Below, piece by piece: positions 7,367 to 15,097 of a stretch of DNA of 42,513 nt. Below the pieces are notes generated by a model. The model made no database searches and was not told the origin of the DNA. It saw nothing but the letters and a program-made list of their open reading frames with translations. Position numbers and translations under genes: made by a program. Within the stretch, counting starts at the first letter, position 1; each line of letters starts with the position of its first letter. This stretch comes from Kingella pumchi (lineage in GTDB: Bacteria; Pseudomonadota; Gammaproteobacteria; Burkholderiales; Neisseriaceae), in the NCBI RefSeq assembly GCF_022288825.1, contig NZ_JAKOOW010000036.1:1917-44429 (forward strand), read 5' to 3'.

Positions 7367-10147
7367 ATGACCGACTATTCCAAAACCGTCAATCTTTACG
7401 AATCCCCCTTCCCTATGCGCGGCAATCTGGCCAAGCGCGAGCCGGGTTGGGTGAAGCAGTGGCAGGAGCAGCAGCGCTACGCCAAACTGCGCCGGAAGGC
7501 GGCGGGGCGGCCGAAATTCATCCTGCACGACGGCCCGCCCTATGCCAACGGCGACATCCACATCGGCCATGCCGTTAACAAAATCCTGAAAGACATCATC
7601 ATCCGCAGCAAAACGCTGGCCGGCTTCGACGCGCCCTATGTGCCGGGCTGGGACTGCCACGGCCTGCCGATTGAAGTGATGGTGGAAAAGCTGCACGGCA
7701 AAGACATGCCGCCGAGCCGTTTTCGCGAGCTGTGCCGCGAATACGCCGCCGAGCAGATTGCCCGCCAGAAAAAAGACTTTATCCGTCTGGGCGTGCTGGG
7801 CGACTGGGACAAACCCTACCTGACCATGGACTACCGGACCGAAGCCGACACCGTGCGCACGCTGGGCGAGATTTACAAGGCTGGTTATCTGTATCGCGGT
7901 GCCAAGCCGGTGCAGTTTTGTTTGGACTGCGGTTCGTCGCTGGCCGAAGCGGAAGTGGAATACAAAGACAAAGTCTCGCACGCTATCGACGTTGCCTATC
8001 CTTTCCAAGATCCCGCTGCGCTGGCCAAGGCTTTCAGGCTGCCTGAAAACGATGCGCCCGCCTTTGCGGTGATTTGGACGACCACGCCGTGGACGCTGCC
8101 CGCCAGCCAGGCAGTCAGCGCCGGTGAGAATATTGTTTACCAGCTGATCGACACGCCCAAAGGCCGCCTGCTCTTGGCCAAAGACCTGGCCGCAGCCGCT
8201 CTGGAGCGTTACGGTTTTTCAGGCTGCCCCGTGCTGGCTGAAACCAGCGGCGCTGCGCTGGAAGGCCTGCTGTGCCGTCATCCCTTCTTGGAGCGCGATA
8301 TTCCGCTGCTACTGGGCGAACACGTTACCACCGATGCCGGTACCGGCTTGGTGCACACCGCGCCCGCGCACGGTTTGGAAGACTATTTTGTCTGCAACAA
8401 ATACGGTATCGAACTCTACAATCCGGTCAATGCCGAAGGCCGCTACATCGGCGAAGTGCCGCGCGTGGCGGGCATGACCGTATGGCAGGCCAATCCGGTG
8501 ATTATCGACTGGCTGCGCGAAAACGAGCGCCTGCTGTGCGAAGCCAAAATCGAGCACAGCTACGCCCACTGCTGGCGCCACAAAACCCCGCTGATCTACC
8601 GCGCCACCGGCCAGTGGTTTATCGGCATGGACAAAGCCGGTACCGACGGCAAAACCCTGCGCGACAAAGCCATCAAAGCGGTGGACGACACCGAATTTTT
8701 CCCCGCCTGGGGGCGCGCCCGTTTGCAGGCGATGATCGAAGGTCGCCCCGACTGGGTGGTTTCCCGCCAGCGCTACTGGGGCACGCCGATGACCTTTTTC
8801 GCCCACAAAGAAAGCGGCGAGCTGCATCCCGATTCCGCCGCGCTGCTGGAAAAAATCGCCAAACGCATCGAAGAAAAAGGCATCAACGCCTGGTTCGAAC
8901 TCGACAAAGCCGAGCTGCTGTCGCCCGAAGACTGCGAACAGTACGACAAACTGCCCGACACCATGGACGTATGGTTCGATTCCGGCAGCACCCACTTTTC
9001 CGTGCTCAAACAGCGCGAAGAGCTGGCCTGGCCGGCCGATCTGTATCTCGAAGGCAGCGACCAGCACCGCGGCTGGTTCCAATCTTCCATGCTCACCGGC
9101 TGCGCCACGCTCGGCCGCGCGCCCTACAAGCAGCTTCTGACCCACGGTTTTGTCGTTGATCAAAACGGGCGCAAAATGTCCAAATCCATCGGCAACGTCG
9201 TCGCCCCGCAGGAAGTCTATAACGAATTCGGCGCCGACATCCTGCGCCTGTGGGCGGCCGCCACCGACTATTCCGGCGAGCTGGCCATCTCCAAAGAAAT
9301 CCTGAAACGCGTTACCGAAAGCTACCGCCGCATCCGGAACACTCTGAGCTTTCTGTTTGCCAACCTGAAAGACTTCAGCCCGATTGAAGACGCCGTACCC
9401 TTTGCCGATATGGTGGAAATCGACCGCTACGCCTTGGTGCTTGCCCGCCTGCTGCAAGAGCGCGTGGCCGGCGACTACTACCCGCGCTACGCCTTCCACT
9501 TTGCCGTGCAGGACATCGTCCAATTCTGCTCCGAAGAACTCGGCGCCTTCTATCTCGACATCCTCAAAGACCGCTTGTACACCACCCAAGCCGGCAGCCA
9601 CGCCCGCCGCAGCGCCCAAACCGCGCTCTACCACATCACCCGCAGCCTGGTGCTGCTGATGTCGCCGATACTCTGCTTCACCGCCGAAGAAGCGTGGGAC
9701 ATCATCGGCGGCGGCGAAGAAGACAGCGTGCTGTTCCACACCTGGCACAACTTCCCGCCCGCCAGCGCCGGCGAAGCGCCGCTGCTGCACAAATGGACCG
9801 CTGTGCGCGAAGCCCGCGCCGTGGTTAACGCCGCCATCGAACCGCTGCGCGCCGACAAAACTGTCGGCTCGTCCCTGCAGGCCGAAGTGGTGCTGACCGC
9901 ACCCGAGCCGCTTTACGGCTACCTGAAAGCACTCGGCAACGAACTGCGCTTCGCCCTGCTGGTTTCCGCCGTGCGGCTGGAGAAAGGCGACACCCTTGCC
10001 GCCAGCGTTACCCCCAGCGCCGCCCCCAAATGCGAGCGCTGCTGGCACTACGTCGGCGACGTCGGCACCGTTGCCGCCCATCCCACCCTGTGCGGCCGCT
10101 GCGCCGACAATATCGACGGCCAAGGCGAAAGCCGCGACTACGTGTAA
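7367..10147 (+). CDS. ileS: Isoleucyl-tRNA synthetase
   Basis: This class I synthetase charges tRNA-Ile. The 926-residue protein has the HIGH motif at residues 65-68 (GDIHIGHA) and the editing (CP1) domain with TTTPWTLPASQA. KMSKS is near residue 603 (GRKMSKSIGNVV). A C-terminal zinc finger has two Cys pairs (CERCW and CGRC), as in bacterial-type IleRS. A 17-base uptake palindrome at 8032-8048 is translated as FRLPEN within the editing domain. The gene stands alone, flanked by hairpins. Confidence 0.98.
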   Translation: MTDYSKTVNLYESPFPMRGNLAKREPGWVKQWQEQQRYAKLRRKAAGRPKFILHDGPPYANGDIHIGHAVNKILKDIIIRSKTLAGFDAPYVPGWDCHGLPIEVMVEKLHGKDMPPSRFRELCREYAAEQIARQKKDFIRLGVLGDWDKPYLTMDYRTEADTVRTLGEIYKAGYLYRGAKPVQFCLDCGSSLAEAEVEYKDKVSHAIDVAYPFQDPAALAKAFRLPENDAPAFAVIWTTTPWTLPASQAVSAGENIVYQLIDTPKGRLLLAKDLAAAALERYGFSGCPVLAETSGAALEGLLCRHPFLERDIPLLLGEHVTTDAGTGLVHTAPAHGLEDYFVCNKYGIELYNPVNAEGRYIGEVPRVAGMTVWQANPVIIDWLRENERLLCEAKIEHSYAHCWRHKTPLIYRATGQWFIGMDKAGTDGKTLRDKAIKAVDDTEFFPAWGRARLQAMIEGRPDWVVSRQRYWGTPMTFFAHKESGELHPDSAALLEKIAKRIEEKGINAWFELDKAELLSPEDCEQYDKLPDTMDVWFDSGSTHFSVLKQREELAWPADLYLEGSDQHRGWFQSSMLTGCATLGRAPYKQLLTHGFVVDQNGRKMSKSIGNVVAPQEVYNEFGADILRLWAAATDYSGELAISKEILKRVTESYRRIRNTLSFLFANLKDFSPIEDAVPFADMVEIDRYALVLARLLQERVAGDYYPRYAFHFAVQDIVQFCSEELGAFYLDILKDRLYTTQAGSHARRSAQTALYHITRSLVLLMSPILCFTAEEAWDIIGGGEEDSVLFHTWHNFPPASAGEAPLLHKWTAVREARAVVNAAIEPLRADKTVGSSLQAEVVLTAPEPLYGYLKALGNELRFALLVSAVRLEKGDTLAASVTPSAAPKCERCWHYVGDVGTVAAHPTLCGRCADNIDGQGESRDYV
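8032..8048. repeat. 17-base uptake-sequence palindrome inside ileS
   Basis: TTTCAGGCTGCCTGAAA occurs in frame within the coding sequence and reads FRLPE(N). It is the only copy of this palindrome that I find inside a recognised gene here. Confidence 0.85.
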
Positions 10148-10151
10148 GGGC

Positions 10152-10186
10152 TTTCAGGCTGCCTTTGGCAAACAGGCAGCCTGAAA
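10152..10186. terminator. Uptake-sequence hairpin after ileS
   Basis: A 13-bp perfect stem (10152-10164 with 10174-10186) begins 5 bases after the ileS stop. It lacks a T-tract, and a second hairpin follows it. Confidence 0.6.
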
Positions 10187-10199
10187 CGCAAACCCCAAA

Positions 10200-10239
10200 A
10201 AGCAGCCTGAAAACGACCAATCCGGTTTTCAGGCTGCTT
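10200..10239 (+). terminator. Second uptake-sequence hairpin between ileS and mnmE
   Basis: A 15-bp perfect stem (10200-10214 with 10225-10239) has a 10-base loop. Together with the preceding hairpin it gives four uptake sequences in under 90 bases. Confidence 0.65.
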
Positions 10240-10277
10240 AAACCGCTTTTGTTCACCCGTATTTTTTCAGGCTGCCC

Positions 10278-11645
10278 ATGTCCAATCCGCCCCAAACCAT
10301 CGCTGCCGTCGCCACCGCCCCCGGGCGCGGCGGCGTCGGCGTAATCCGCATTTCCGGCAAAGAGCTGCTGCCGCTGGCGCAGGCTCTTAGCGGCGGCAAA
10401 ACGCCCAAGCCGCGTACGGCGCTCTACACCGATTTCACCGCTGCCGACGGCACGCCGATCGACAACGGTCTGCTGCTGTATTTCCCCGCGCCGGCCAGCT
10501 TTACCGGCGAAGACGTTATCGAGCTGCAGGGGCACGGCGGGCCGGTGGTGATGCAGATGCTGCTCTCGCGCTGTTTGGAGTTGGGCGCCCGCGCCGCCGA
10601 GCCGGGCGAGTTCACCAAACGCGCGTTTCTCAACAACAAACTCGATCTGGCGCAGGCCGAAAGCGTGGCCGACCTGATTGACGCATCCAGCCAGAGCGCC
10701 GCCAAAATGGCGCTGCGCTCGCTCAAAGGCGAGTTTTCGCGGCACATCCACGCGCTGGTGGACGAATTGATTACGTTGCGGATGCTGGTAGAAGCCACGC
10801 TCGATTTCCCCGAAGAAGACATTGATTTTCTCGAAGCCGCCGATGCCCGCGGCCGGCTGGCGGCGCTGCAGCGGCAGGTGGAAGCCGTGCGCGCGTCGGC
10901 GCGGCAGGGCAGCCTGTTGCGCGAAGGTATGACGGTGGTGCTGGTGGGCGCGCCCAATGTCGGCAAGTCCAGCCTGCTCAACGCGCTGGCGGGCGACGAA
11001 GTGGCGATTGTTACCGACATCGCCGGCACCACCCGCGACACCGTGCGCGAGCAGATTGCGCTGGATGGTGTACCGGTACACATCGTCGATACCGCCGGCC
11101 TGCGCGAAACCGACGATGTGGTCGAGCAAATCGGCATCGGCCGCAGCCGCCGCGCCGCTGAAGAAGCCGATGTGGCGCTGGTGCTGGTTGATCCCGCCGA
11201 AGGTCTGAACGCCGCCACCCGCGACATTCTCGCCCAGCTGCCGGCCGGCCTGAAGCGGATTGAAATCGAAAACAAAATCGACTTAAACGGCACCACGCCC
11301 GAGCGCCAGGACTTAAACCAAGCGGCAGACAGCGGCGCCGCCACCCGCATCCGCCTGTCGGCCAAAACCGGCGCGGGGCTGGATTTGCTGCGGCAGGCGC
11401 TGCTCGATCAGGTCGGCTGGCAGGGCGAAAGCGAAAGCCTGTTTCTGGCGCGCAGCCGCCATTTGAGCGCGCTCGAAGCCGCTGCCGCCGAGCTGGACGC
11501 CGCCGCGCTGTGCAATAATCAGCAAATCGAACTGTTTGCCGAGCACCTGCGGCTGGCGCAGCTTGCCTGCAGCGAAATCACCGGCGAATTTAGCGCCGAC
11601 GATTTGCTCGGCGTGATTTTCTCGCGCTTCTGTATCGGCAAATAA
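10278..11645 (+). CDS. mnmE: tRNA modification GTPase MnmE
   Basis: With MnmG, this enzyme installs the aminomethyl group on the wobble uridine of several tRNAs. The 455-residue protein has the N-terminal folate-binding domain starting IAAVATAPGRGGVGVIRIS, a helical domain, and an inserted G domain. The G domain has GAPNVGKSS (about residues 226-234), the DTAG switch and a weakened N-K-I-D specificity motif. The family-defining C-terminal FCIGK is present, with its cysteine. An uptake sequence ends one base before the ATG, so only its AGG can act as a minimal ribosome-binding site. Confidence 0.97.
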   Translation: MSNPPQTIAAVATAPGRGGVGVIRISGKELLPLAQALSGGKTPKPRTALYTDFTAADGTPIDNGLLLYFPAPASFTGEDVIELQGHGGPVVMQMLLSRCLELGARAAEPGEFTKRAFLNNKLDLAQAESVADLIDASSQSAAKMALRSLKGEFSRHIHALVDELITLRMLVEATLDFPEEDIDFLEAADARGRLAALQRQVEAVRASARQGSLLREGMTVVLVGAPNVGKSSLLNALAGDEVAIVTDIAGTTRDTVREQIALDGVPVHIVDTAGLRETDDVVEQIGIGRSRRAAEEADVALVLVDPAEGLNAATRDILAQLPAGLKRIEIENKIDLNGTTPERQDLNQAADSGAATRIRLSAKTGAGLDLLRQALLDQVGWQGESESLFLARSRHLSALEAAAAELDAAALCNNQQIELFAEHLRLAQLACSEITGEFSADDLLGVIFSRFCIGK

Positions 11646-11657
11646 TCGGCAAACAAA

Positions 11658-11693
11658 GGCAGCCTGAAAGCCCGAAATCCGTTTCAGGCTGCC
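11658..11693 (+). terminator. Uptake-sequence hairpin after mnmE
   Basis: A 12-bp perfect stem (11658-11669 with 11682-11693) with a 12-base loop begins 12 bases after the mnmE stop. There is no T-tract. Confidence 0.55.
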
Positions 11694-11715
11694 GCTATCG
11701 GGATTGGCAGACACC

Positions 11716-11961
11716 ATGTGGCACATCGTTATCATCGCCTATATTTTCACCACCGCCATGTTTGCGGTGGCGCAGCCGGGCATCGCCCGCAAGCTGATTT
11801 ACCTGACCTTTTGGACGATACTGCCGACGTGGTTTTTTTTCTGGTCGGCAATGATCCGTCACCGCAACCGCCAGATGAAGCTGCAAGAGCGCCTGCCGCA
11901 GGGCGGGCAGCCTGAAAACGCTCCGCCACTGCCGCCCCAAGACGGCACGGCGGAAGATTGA
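11716..11961 (+). CDS. Small two-helix inner-membrane protein
   Basis: I do not recognise a named family. The 81-residue protein begins MWHIVIIAYIFTTAMFAVAQ, a first hydrophobic segment. A basic turn (GIARK) and a second aromatic-rich segment (LIYLTFWTILPTWFFFWSAMI) follow, then a charged, proline-rich tail. The topology suggests an integral membrane protein with a short cytoplasmic C-terminus. I chose the ATG at 11716; an in-frame TTG at 11704 is possible. The tail is partly encoded by an uptake sequence (GQPENA). Confidence 0.65.
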   Translation: MWHIVIIAYIFTTAMFAVAQPGIARKLIYLTFWTILPTWFFFWSAMIRHRNRQMKLQERLPQGGQPENAPPLPPQDGTAED

Positions 11962-12000
11962 GCGTTCAGGCTGCCGGCAAAGCATCCGGGCAGCCTGAAA

Positions 12001-12048
12001 AACAAGGCAGCCTGAAAGCCGGTCAAACCGTTTTCAGGCTGCCTTGTT
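12001..12048. terminator. Uptake-sequence hairpin with extended arms
   Basis: A 17-bp perfect stem (12001-12017 with 12032-12048) extends several bases beyond the 12-base core at the outer end. It separates the small membrane protein from the BolA-like gene. Confidence 0.7.
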
Positions 12049-12144
12049 CTTTGCCTTCATCCCGCGTCTCCCGCTTTTGCTATACAATCGCGCCCGCCGC
12101 GCCTGCGGACGATTAACCGTTTTTTATTCCTTAAGGACACCCAC

Positions 12145-12396
12145 ATGCTGCATCCCGAACAAGTAAAAGAAATGATCCAATCCGTCGCCCCCTGCGAATT
12201 TATCGAAGTGGAAGGCGACGGCCACCACTTTTTCGCCCGCATCGTTTCGCCCGCCTTTGAAGGTCTGAACCGGCTGGCGCGCCACCGCCTGATTAAAGAC
12301 GGTCTGGCGGAAAAGCTGGCGAGCAACGAACTGCACGCGCTGTCGATTTCGATGGCCGCTACCCCCGCAGAATGGGAAAAGGCAGGTAAAGCCTGA
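12145..12396 (+). CDS. BolA/IbaG family protein
   Basis: This is a small BolA-fold protein. Relatives pair with monothiol glutaredoxins in iron-sulphur handling or affect envelope and stress responses. All 83 residues fit the IbaG-like subgroup: VEGDGHHFFARIVSPAFEGL (residues 22-41) and RLARHRLIKDGL, with the helix-turn RH conserved. It has an AAGGAC ribosome-binding site. xerC starts 21 bases downstream across a single uptake sequence, so the two are probably co-transcribed. Confidence 0.9.
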   Translation: MLHPEQVKEMIQSVAPCEFIEVEGDGHHFFARIVSPAFEGLNRLARHRLIKDGLAEKLASNELHALSISMAATPAEWEKAGKA

Positions 12397-12417
12397 TTGC
12401 AGGCAGCCTGAAAAAAC

Positions 12418-13326
12418 ATGAGCGCGTTTGCCGAACATACCGAAGCCTACCTGCTGACGCTGGTTCAGCAGGGGCGCTCGCCGCATACCGTAGCCGCCGC
12501 GCGCCGCGATTTGGCGCAGCTGCTGCCGCTGCTGCCCGATAACAGCGAACCGCAGCGGCGCGATCTGACGGCGGCGCTGATGCGGCTGTCGCAACGCGGT
12601 CTCAGTCCCGCCTCGCTGGCGCGCAAGCTGTCGGTTTGGCGGGCTTATTGCGCTTTTCTGGTGGCCAAAGGCAGCCTGAAAAACAATCCGGCGGAAAACC
12701 TGAAAGCCCCCAAACAGCGCGAGCGTCTGCCCAAGGCGCTGGAGCGGGAAACTTTGGCGCTGATGCTCGACAGGGCGGCCGCCGATGCCGACGGGGCGCT
12801 GGCCTGCCGCGACTATGCGGCGGCGGAACTGATGTACGGCAGCGGACTGCGTTTGTCGGAACTGTGCGCGCTGAATCTGGCCGACGTCCGTTTTGCCGAA
12901 GGCTGGCTGGACATCAAAGCCGGCAAAGGCGGCCGCCAGCGCCGCGTGCCGCTGACCGCCAAAAGCATCGCCGCGCTGCAGGCCTATCTGCCGCTGCGCG
13001 TGGCGGCGGCGGGCGAAACAGCGCTGTTTACCGGCCAAAGCGGTCGTCGCATCGGCGCGCGCCAAATACAGAAGCGCCTTGCACAGTGGGCGCAGCAGCA
13101 CGGTGGCGAATCTTTGTCGCCGCATATGCTGCGCCACAGCTACGCCAGCCATCTTTTGCAGGCTTCGCGCGATTTGCGGGCGGTGCAGGATCTGCTCGGC
13201 CACAGCAGCCTGAAAGCGACGCAGATTTACACCAAGCTCGATTTCGACCATCTGGCGCAGGTTTACGACCAGGCGCATCCGCGCGCGCAGCGGCAGCCTG
13301 AAAGCGCAGAAAAGGAAGAAACGTGA
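12418..13326 (+). CDS. xerC: Tyrosine recombinase XerC
   Basis: XerC acts with XerD at dif to resolve chromosome dimers. The 302-residue protein has an N-terminal core-binding domain (residues about 5-95) and a C-terminal catalytic domain. The catalytic Arg is in GSGLRLSEL, the Lys in KAGKGGRQRR, the H-x-x-R in HMLRHSYASHL, the second His in LLGHSSLKAT and the nucleophile Tyr in QIYTKL. The ending YDQAHPRA is typical of XerC rather than XerD. Uptake sequences encode KGSLKN, HSSLKA and RQPES. Another ends 5 bases before the start codon, where no Shine-Dalgarno is evident. Confidence 0.95.
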   Translation: MSAFAEHTEAYLLTLVQQGRSPHTVAAARRDLAQLLPLLPDNSEPQRRDLTAALMRLSQRGLSPASLARKLSVWRAYCAFLVAKGSLKNNPAENLKAPKQRERLPKALERETLALMLDRAAADADGALACRDYAAAELMYGSGLRLSELCALNLADVRFAEGWLDIKAGKGGRQRRVPLTAKSIAALQAYLPLRVAAAGETALFTGQSGRRIGARQIQKRLAQWAQQHGGESLSPHMLRHSYASHLLQASRDLRAVQDLLGHSSLKATQIYTKLDFDHLAQVYDQAHPRAQRQPESAEKEET

Positions 13327-13778
13327 ACAATCTCTACCAATGGGCGCAGGTGGTGCATCTGTTTTGCGCCATTGCCTTTGTGGGCGGCGTGTTTTTTGAA
13401 ATGCTGGTGCTGGGCGTGATCCACGATAAAAAACGGGTGTCGCGCGAATCGCGCCGCGAAGTGGAGCGGGCGCTGTCCTACCGCGCCACCCGCGTGATGC
13501 CCTTTGTGGTGCTGGGGGTGTTCGTTTCCGGCATCACGATGGCACTCAACCGCTACCTTGCGGTGCTCAGCCAGCCCTTCGCGTCGGCCTTTTCCATCCA
13601 ACTGACGCTGAAAATCTGCGTGGCGGCGAGCATTCTGGTGCATTTTGTGATTGCAGTTTACAAAATGCGCACCCACACCCTGACGGCAGCGTGGTCGAAA
13701 TACATCCATATTGCGGTGTTCTGCCATATGCTGCTGATTGTGCTGCTGGCAAAAACTATGTTTTTCGTCAGCTGGTAG
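13323..13778 (+). CDS. Four-helix membrane protein, CopD-like
   Basis: The 151-residue protein has four predicted membrane helices: residues about 7-30, 57-78, 91-112 and 125-147. Histidines in helices 1, 3 and 4 could bind haem or metal. The first helix (VVHLFCAIAFVGGVFFEM) recalls CopD/DUF2269-type proteins, but the assignment is tentative. Translation starts at a GTG that overlaps the xerC stop codon (GTGA), with AAAGGAAG upstream, so it is translationally coupled to xerC. It ends at the strong hairpin at 13793. Confidence 0.75.
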   Translation: MNNLYQWAQVVHLFCAIAFVGGVFFEMLVLGVIHDKKRVSRESRREVERALSYRATRVMPFVVLGVFVSGITMALNRYLAVLSQPFASAFSIQLTLKICVAASILVHFVIAVYKMRTHTLTAAWSKYIHIAVFCHMLLIVLLAKTMFFVSW

Positions 13779-13792
13779 TTTGGAATAAAACA

Positions 13793-13829
13793 AAAAAGGC
13801 AGCCTGAAAACTTTTCAGGCTGCCTTTTT
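13793..13829. terminator. Strong bidirectional uptake-sequence terminator
   Basis: An 18-bp perfect stem (13793-13810 with 13812-13829) has A- and T-tracts at its ends. It lies between the convergent xerC-linked gene and dnaN. Confidence 0.85.
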
Positions 13830-13843
13830 GGCGTTTGCCGGCA

Positions 13844-14947
13844 TCAGATGCGCATCGGCATCACGATGTATTTAAAGTTCGGCTGGTTGGGCACGGTAAA
13901 TAGGGTGGAGCGGTTGGCATCGCCGAAAGCCAGCTGCATATCGTCGCTGTGCACGCTGCGCAGCACGTCCATCAGATAGTTGATGTTGAAGCCGACTTCC
14001 AATTCGCCGCCTTGGTAGGCGATTTCCAAATCTTCCTGCGCTTCTTCCTGCTCGTTGTTGCTGCACAAAATCCGCAGCACGCCGGGCAGCAGCTGCAGGC
14101 GCACGCCGCGGAATTTTTCGTTGGCGAGAATCGCCGAGCGCTCCAGCGCGCCCAAGAGTTCGCTGCGGCCGATCAGGAAGATTTTGTCGTTGTCCAACGG
14201 GATCACGCGGTTGTAATCGGGGAATTTGCCGTCGATGACTTTGCTGACGATAACTGTGCCGTTACAGGTGAAGCGCACTTGGTTGCGCAAAAGTTCGATG
14301 TTGATGTCTTCGTTCGGACGGTTGAGCAGTTTCACCAGTTCGAGCACGGTTTTGCGCGGCAGGATGACTTCGGCTTTGGGCAGCTCGGCTTCGATTTCGC
14401 AGCTGGCGTAGGCCAGGCGGTGGCCGTCGGTAGCCACCAGGCGCAGCTGGCGGCCTTCCACCTGCAGCAGCAGGCCGTTGAGATAGTAGCGGATGTCCTG
14501 CACCGCCATGCTGTACTGCACTTGGCCGAGCATGGTTTTCAAATCTTCCTGCTTGAGCGAAAACTGGATTTCGGTTTCGTCTTCCACATTCATGGTCGGG
14601 AAGTCTTCGGCGGGCAGGGTTTGCAGGTTGAAGCGCGATTTGCCGGCTTTGAGCGTCAGCCGGCTGTCGGCCCAGTCGAGCGCGACGATGGCGCTTTCGG
14701 GCAGGGCACGCAGGATGTCCTGCAGTTTTTTGGCGTTGGTGGTGATGGCGAAATCGCCGCTTTCGGTTTGCGGGCCGCCGGTGTGGATTTGGATTTCCAG
14801 ATCGGTGGCAAGCACGTCGGTTTCGCCGTCGCGGCTGCGGATCAGCACGTTGGAGAGTATTGGCAGGGTGTGCTTGCGCTCGACGATGCCGGTAACGGCC
14901 TGCAGCGGTTTGAGCAGGCTGTCGCGGTCGGTTTGCAGAATCAACAT
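13844..14947 (-). CDS. dnaN: DNA polymerase III beta subunit (sliding clamp)
   Basis: This is the ring-shaped processivity clamp of the replicative polymerase. The 367-residue protein has the three repeated clamp domains. The start MLILQTDRDSLLKPLQAVTG and the segment KHTLPILSNVLI are characteristic, and the C-terminus ends KYIVMPMRI, as in the family. A good ribosome-binding site (TTAAGGAAA) precedes the ATG. It lies downstream of dnaA on the same strand with 150 bases between, including a long inverted repeat, so co-transcription may be partial. Confidence 0.98.
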   Translation of the reverse strand: MLILQTDRDSLLKPLQAVTGIVERKHTLPILSNVLIRSRDGETDVLATDLEIQIHTGGPQTESGDFAITTNAKKLQDILRALPESAIVALDWADSRLTLKAGKSRFNLQTLPAEDFPTMNVEDETEIQFSLKQEDLKTMLGQVQYSMAVQDIRYYLNGLLLQVEGRQLRLVATDGHRLAYASCEIEAELPKAEVILPRKTVLELVKLLNRPNEDINIELLRNQVRFTCNGTVIVSKVIDGKFPDYNRVIPLDNDKIFLIGRSELLGALERSAILANEKFRGVRLQLLPGVLRILCSNNEQEEAQEDLEIAYQGGELEVGFNINYLMDVLRSVHSDDMQLAFGDANRSTLFTVPNQPNFKYIVMPMRI

Positions 14948-15012
14948 GGCGTTTCCTTAAATTGCGTTAGGATTGGGGCGGAATCTTATACGTTTGGCTG
15001 CAAATAATAAAG

Positions 15013-15080
15013 CGCAGGCAGCCTGAAAATGCGTTTTATCGCGCTTTTGCCGCACGGGCGGCGTTTTCAGGCTGCCTGCG
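15013..15080. repeat. 17-bp inverted repeat between dnaA and dnaN
   Basis: CGCAGGCAGCCTGAAAA (15013-15029) and its exact complement (15064-15080) flank a 34-base spacer. Each arm is an uptake sequence extended by matching bases. It has no T-tract on the dnaA side, so attenuation or RNA processing between dnaA and dnaN is possible but unproven. Confidence 0.7.
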
Positions 15081-15097
15081 GCCGGCAGGGCGTGGTG

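Noticed and set aside
8309..10123. A 604-codon open frame on the minus strand inside ileS
   Set aside because: It is the antisense shadow of a G+C-rich gene: no family resemblance, odd amino-acid composition, and ileS is intact on the other strand.
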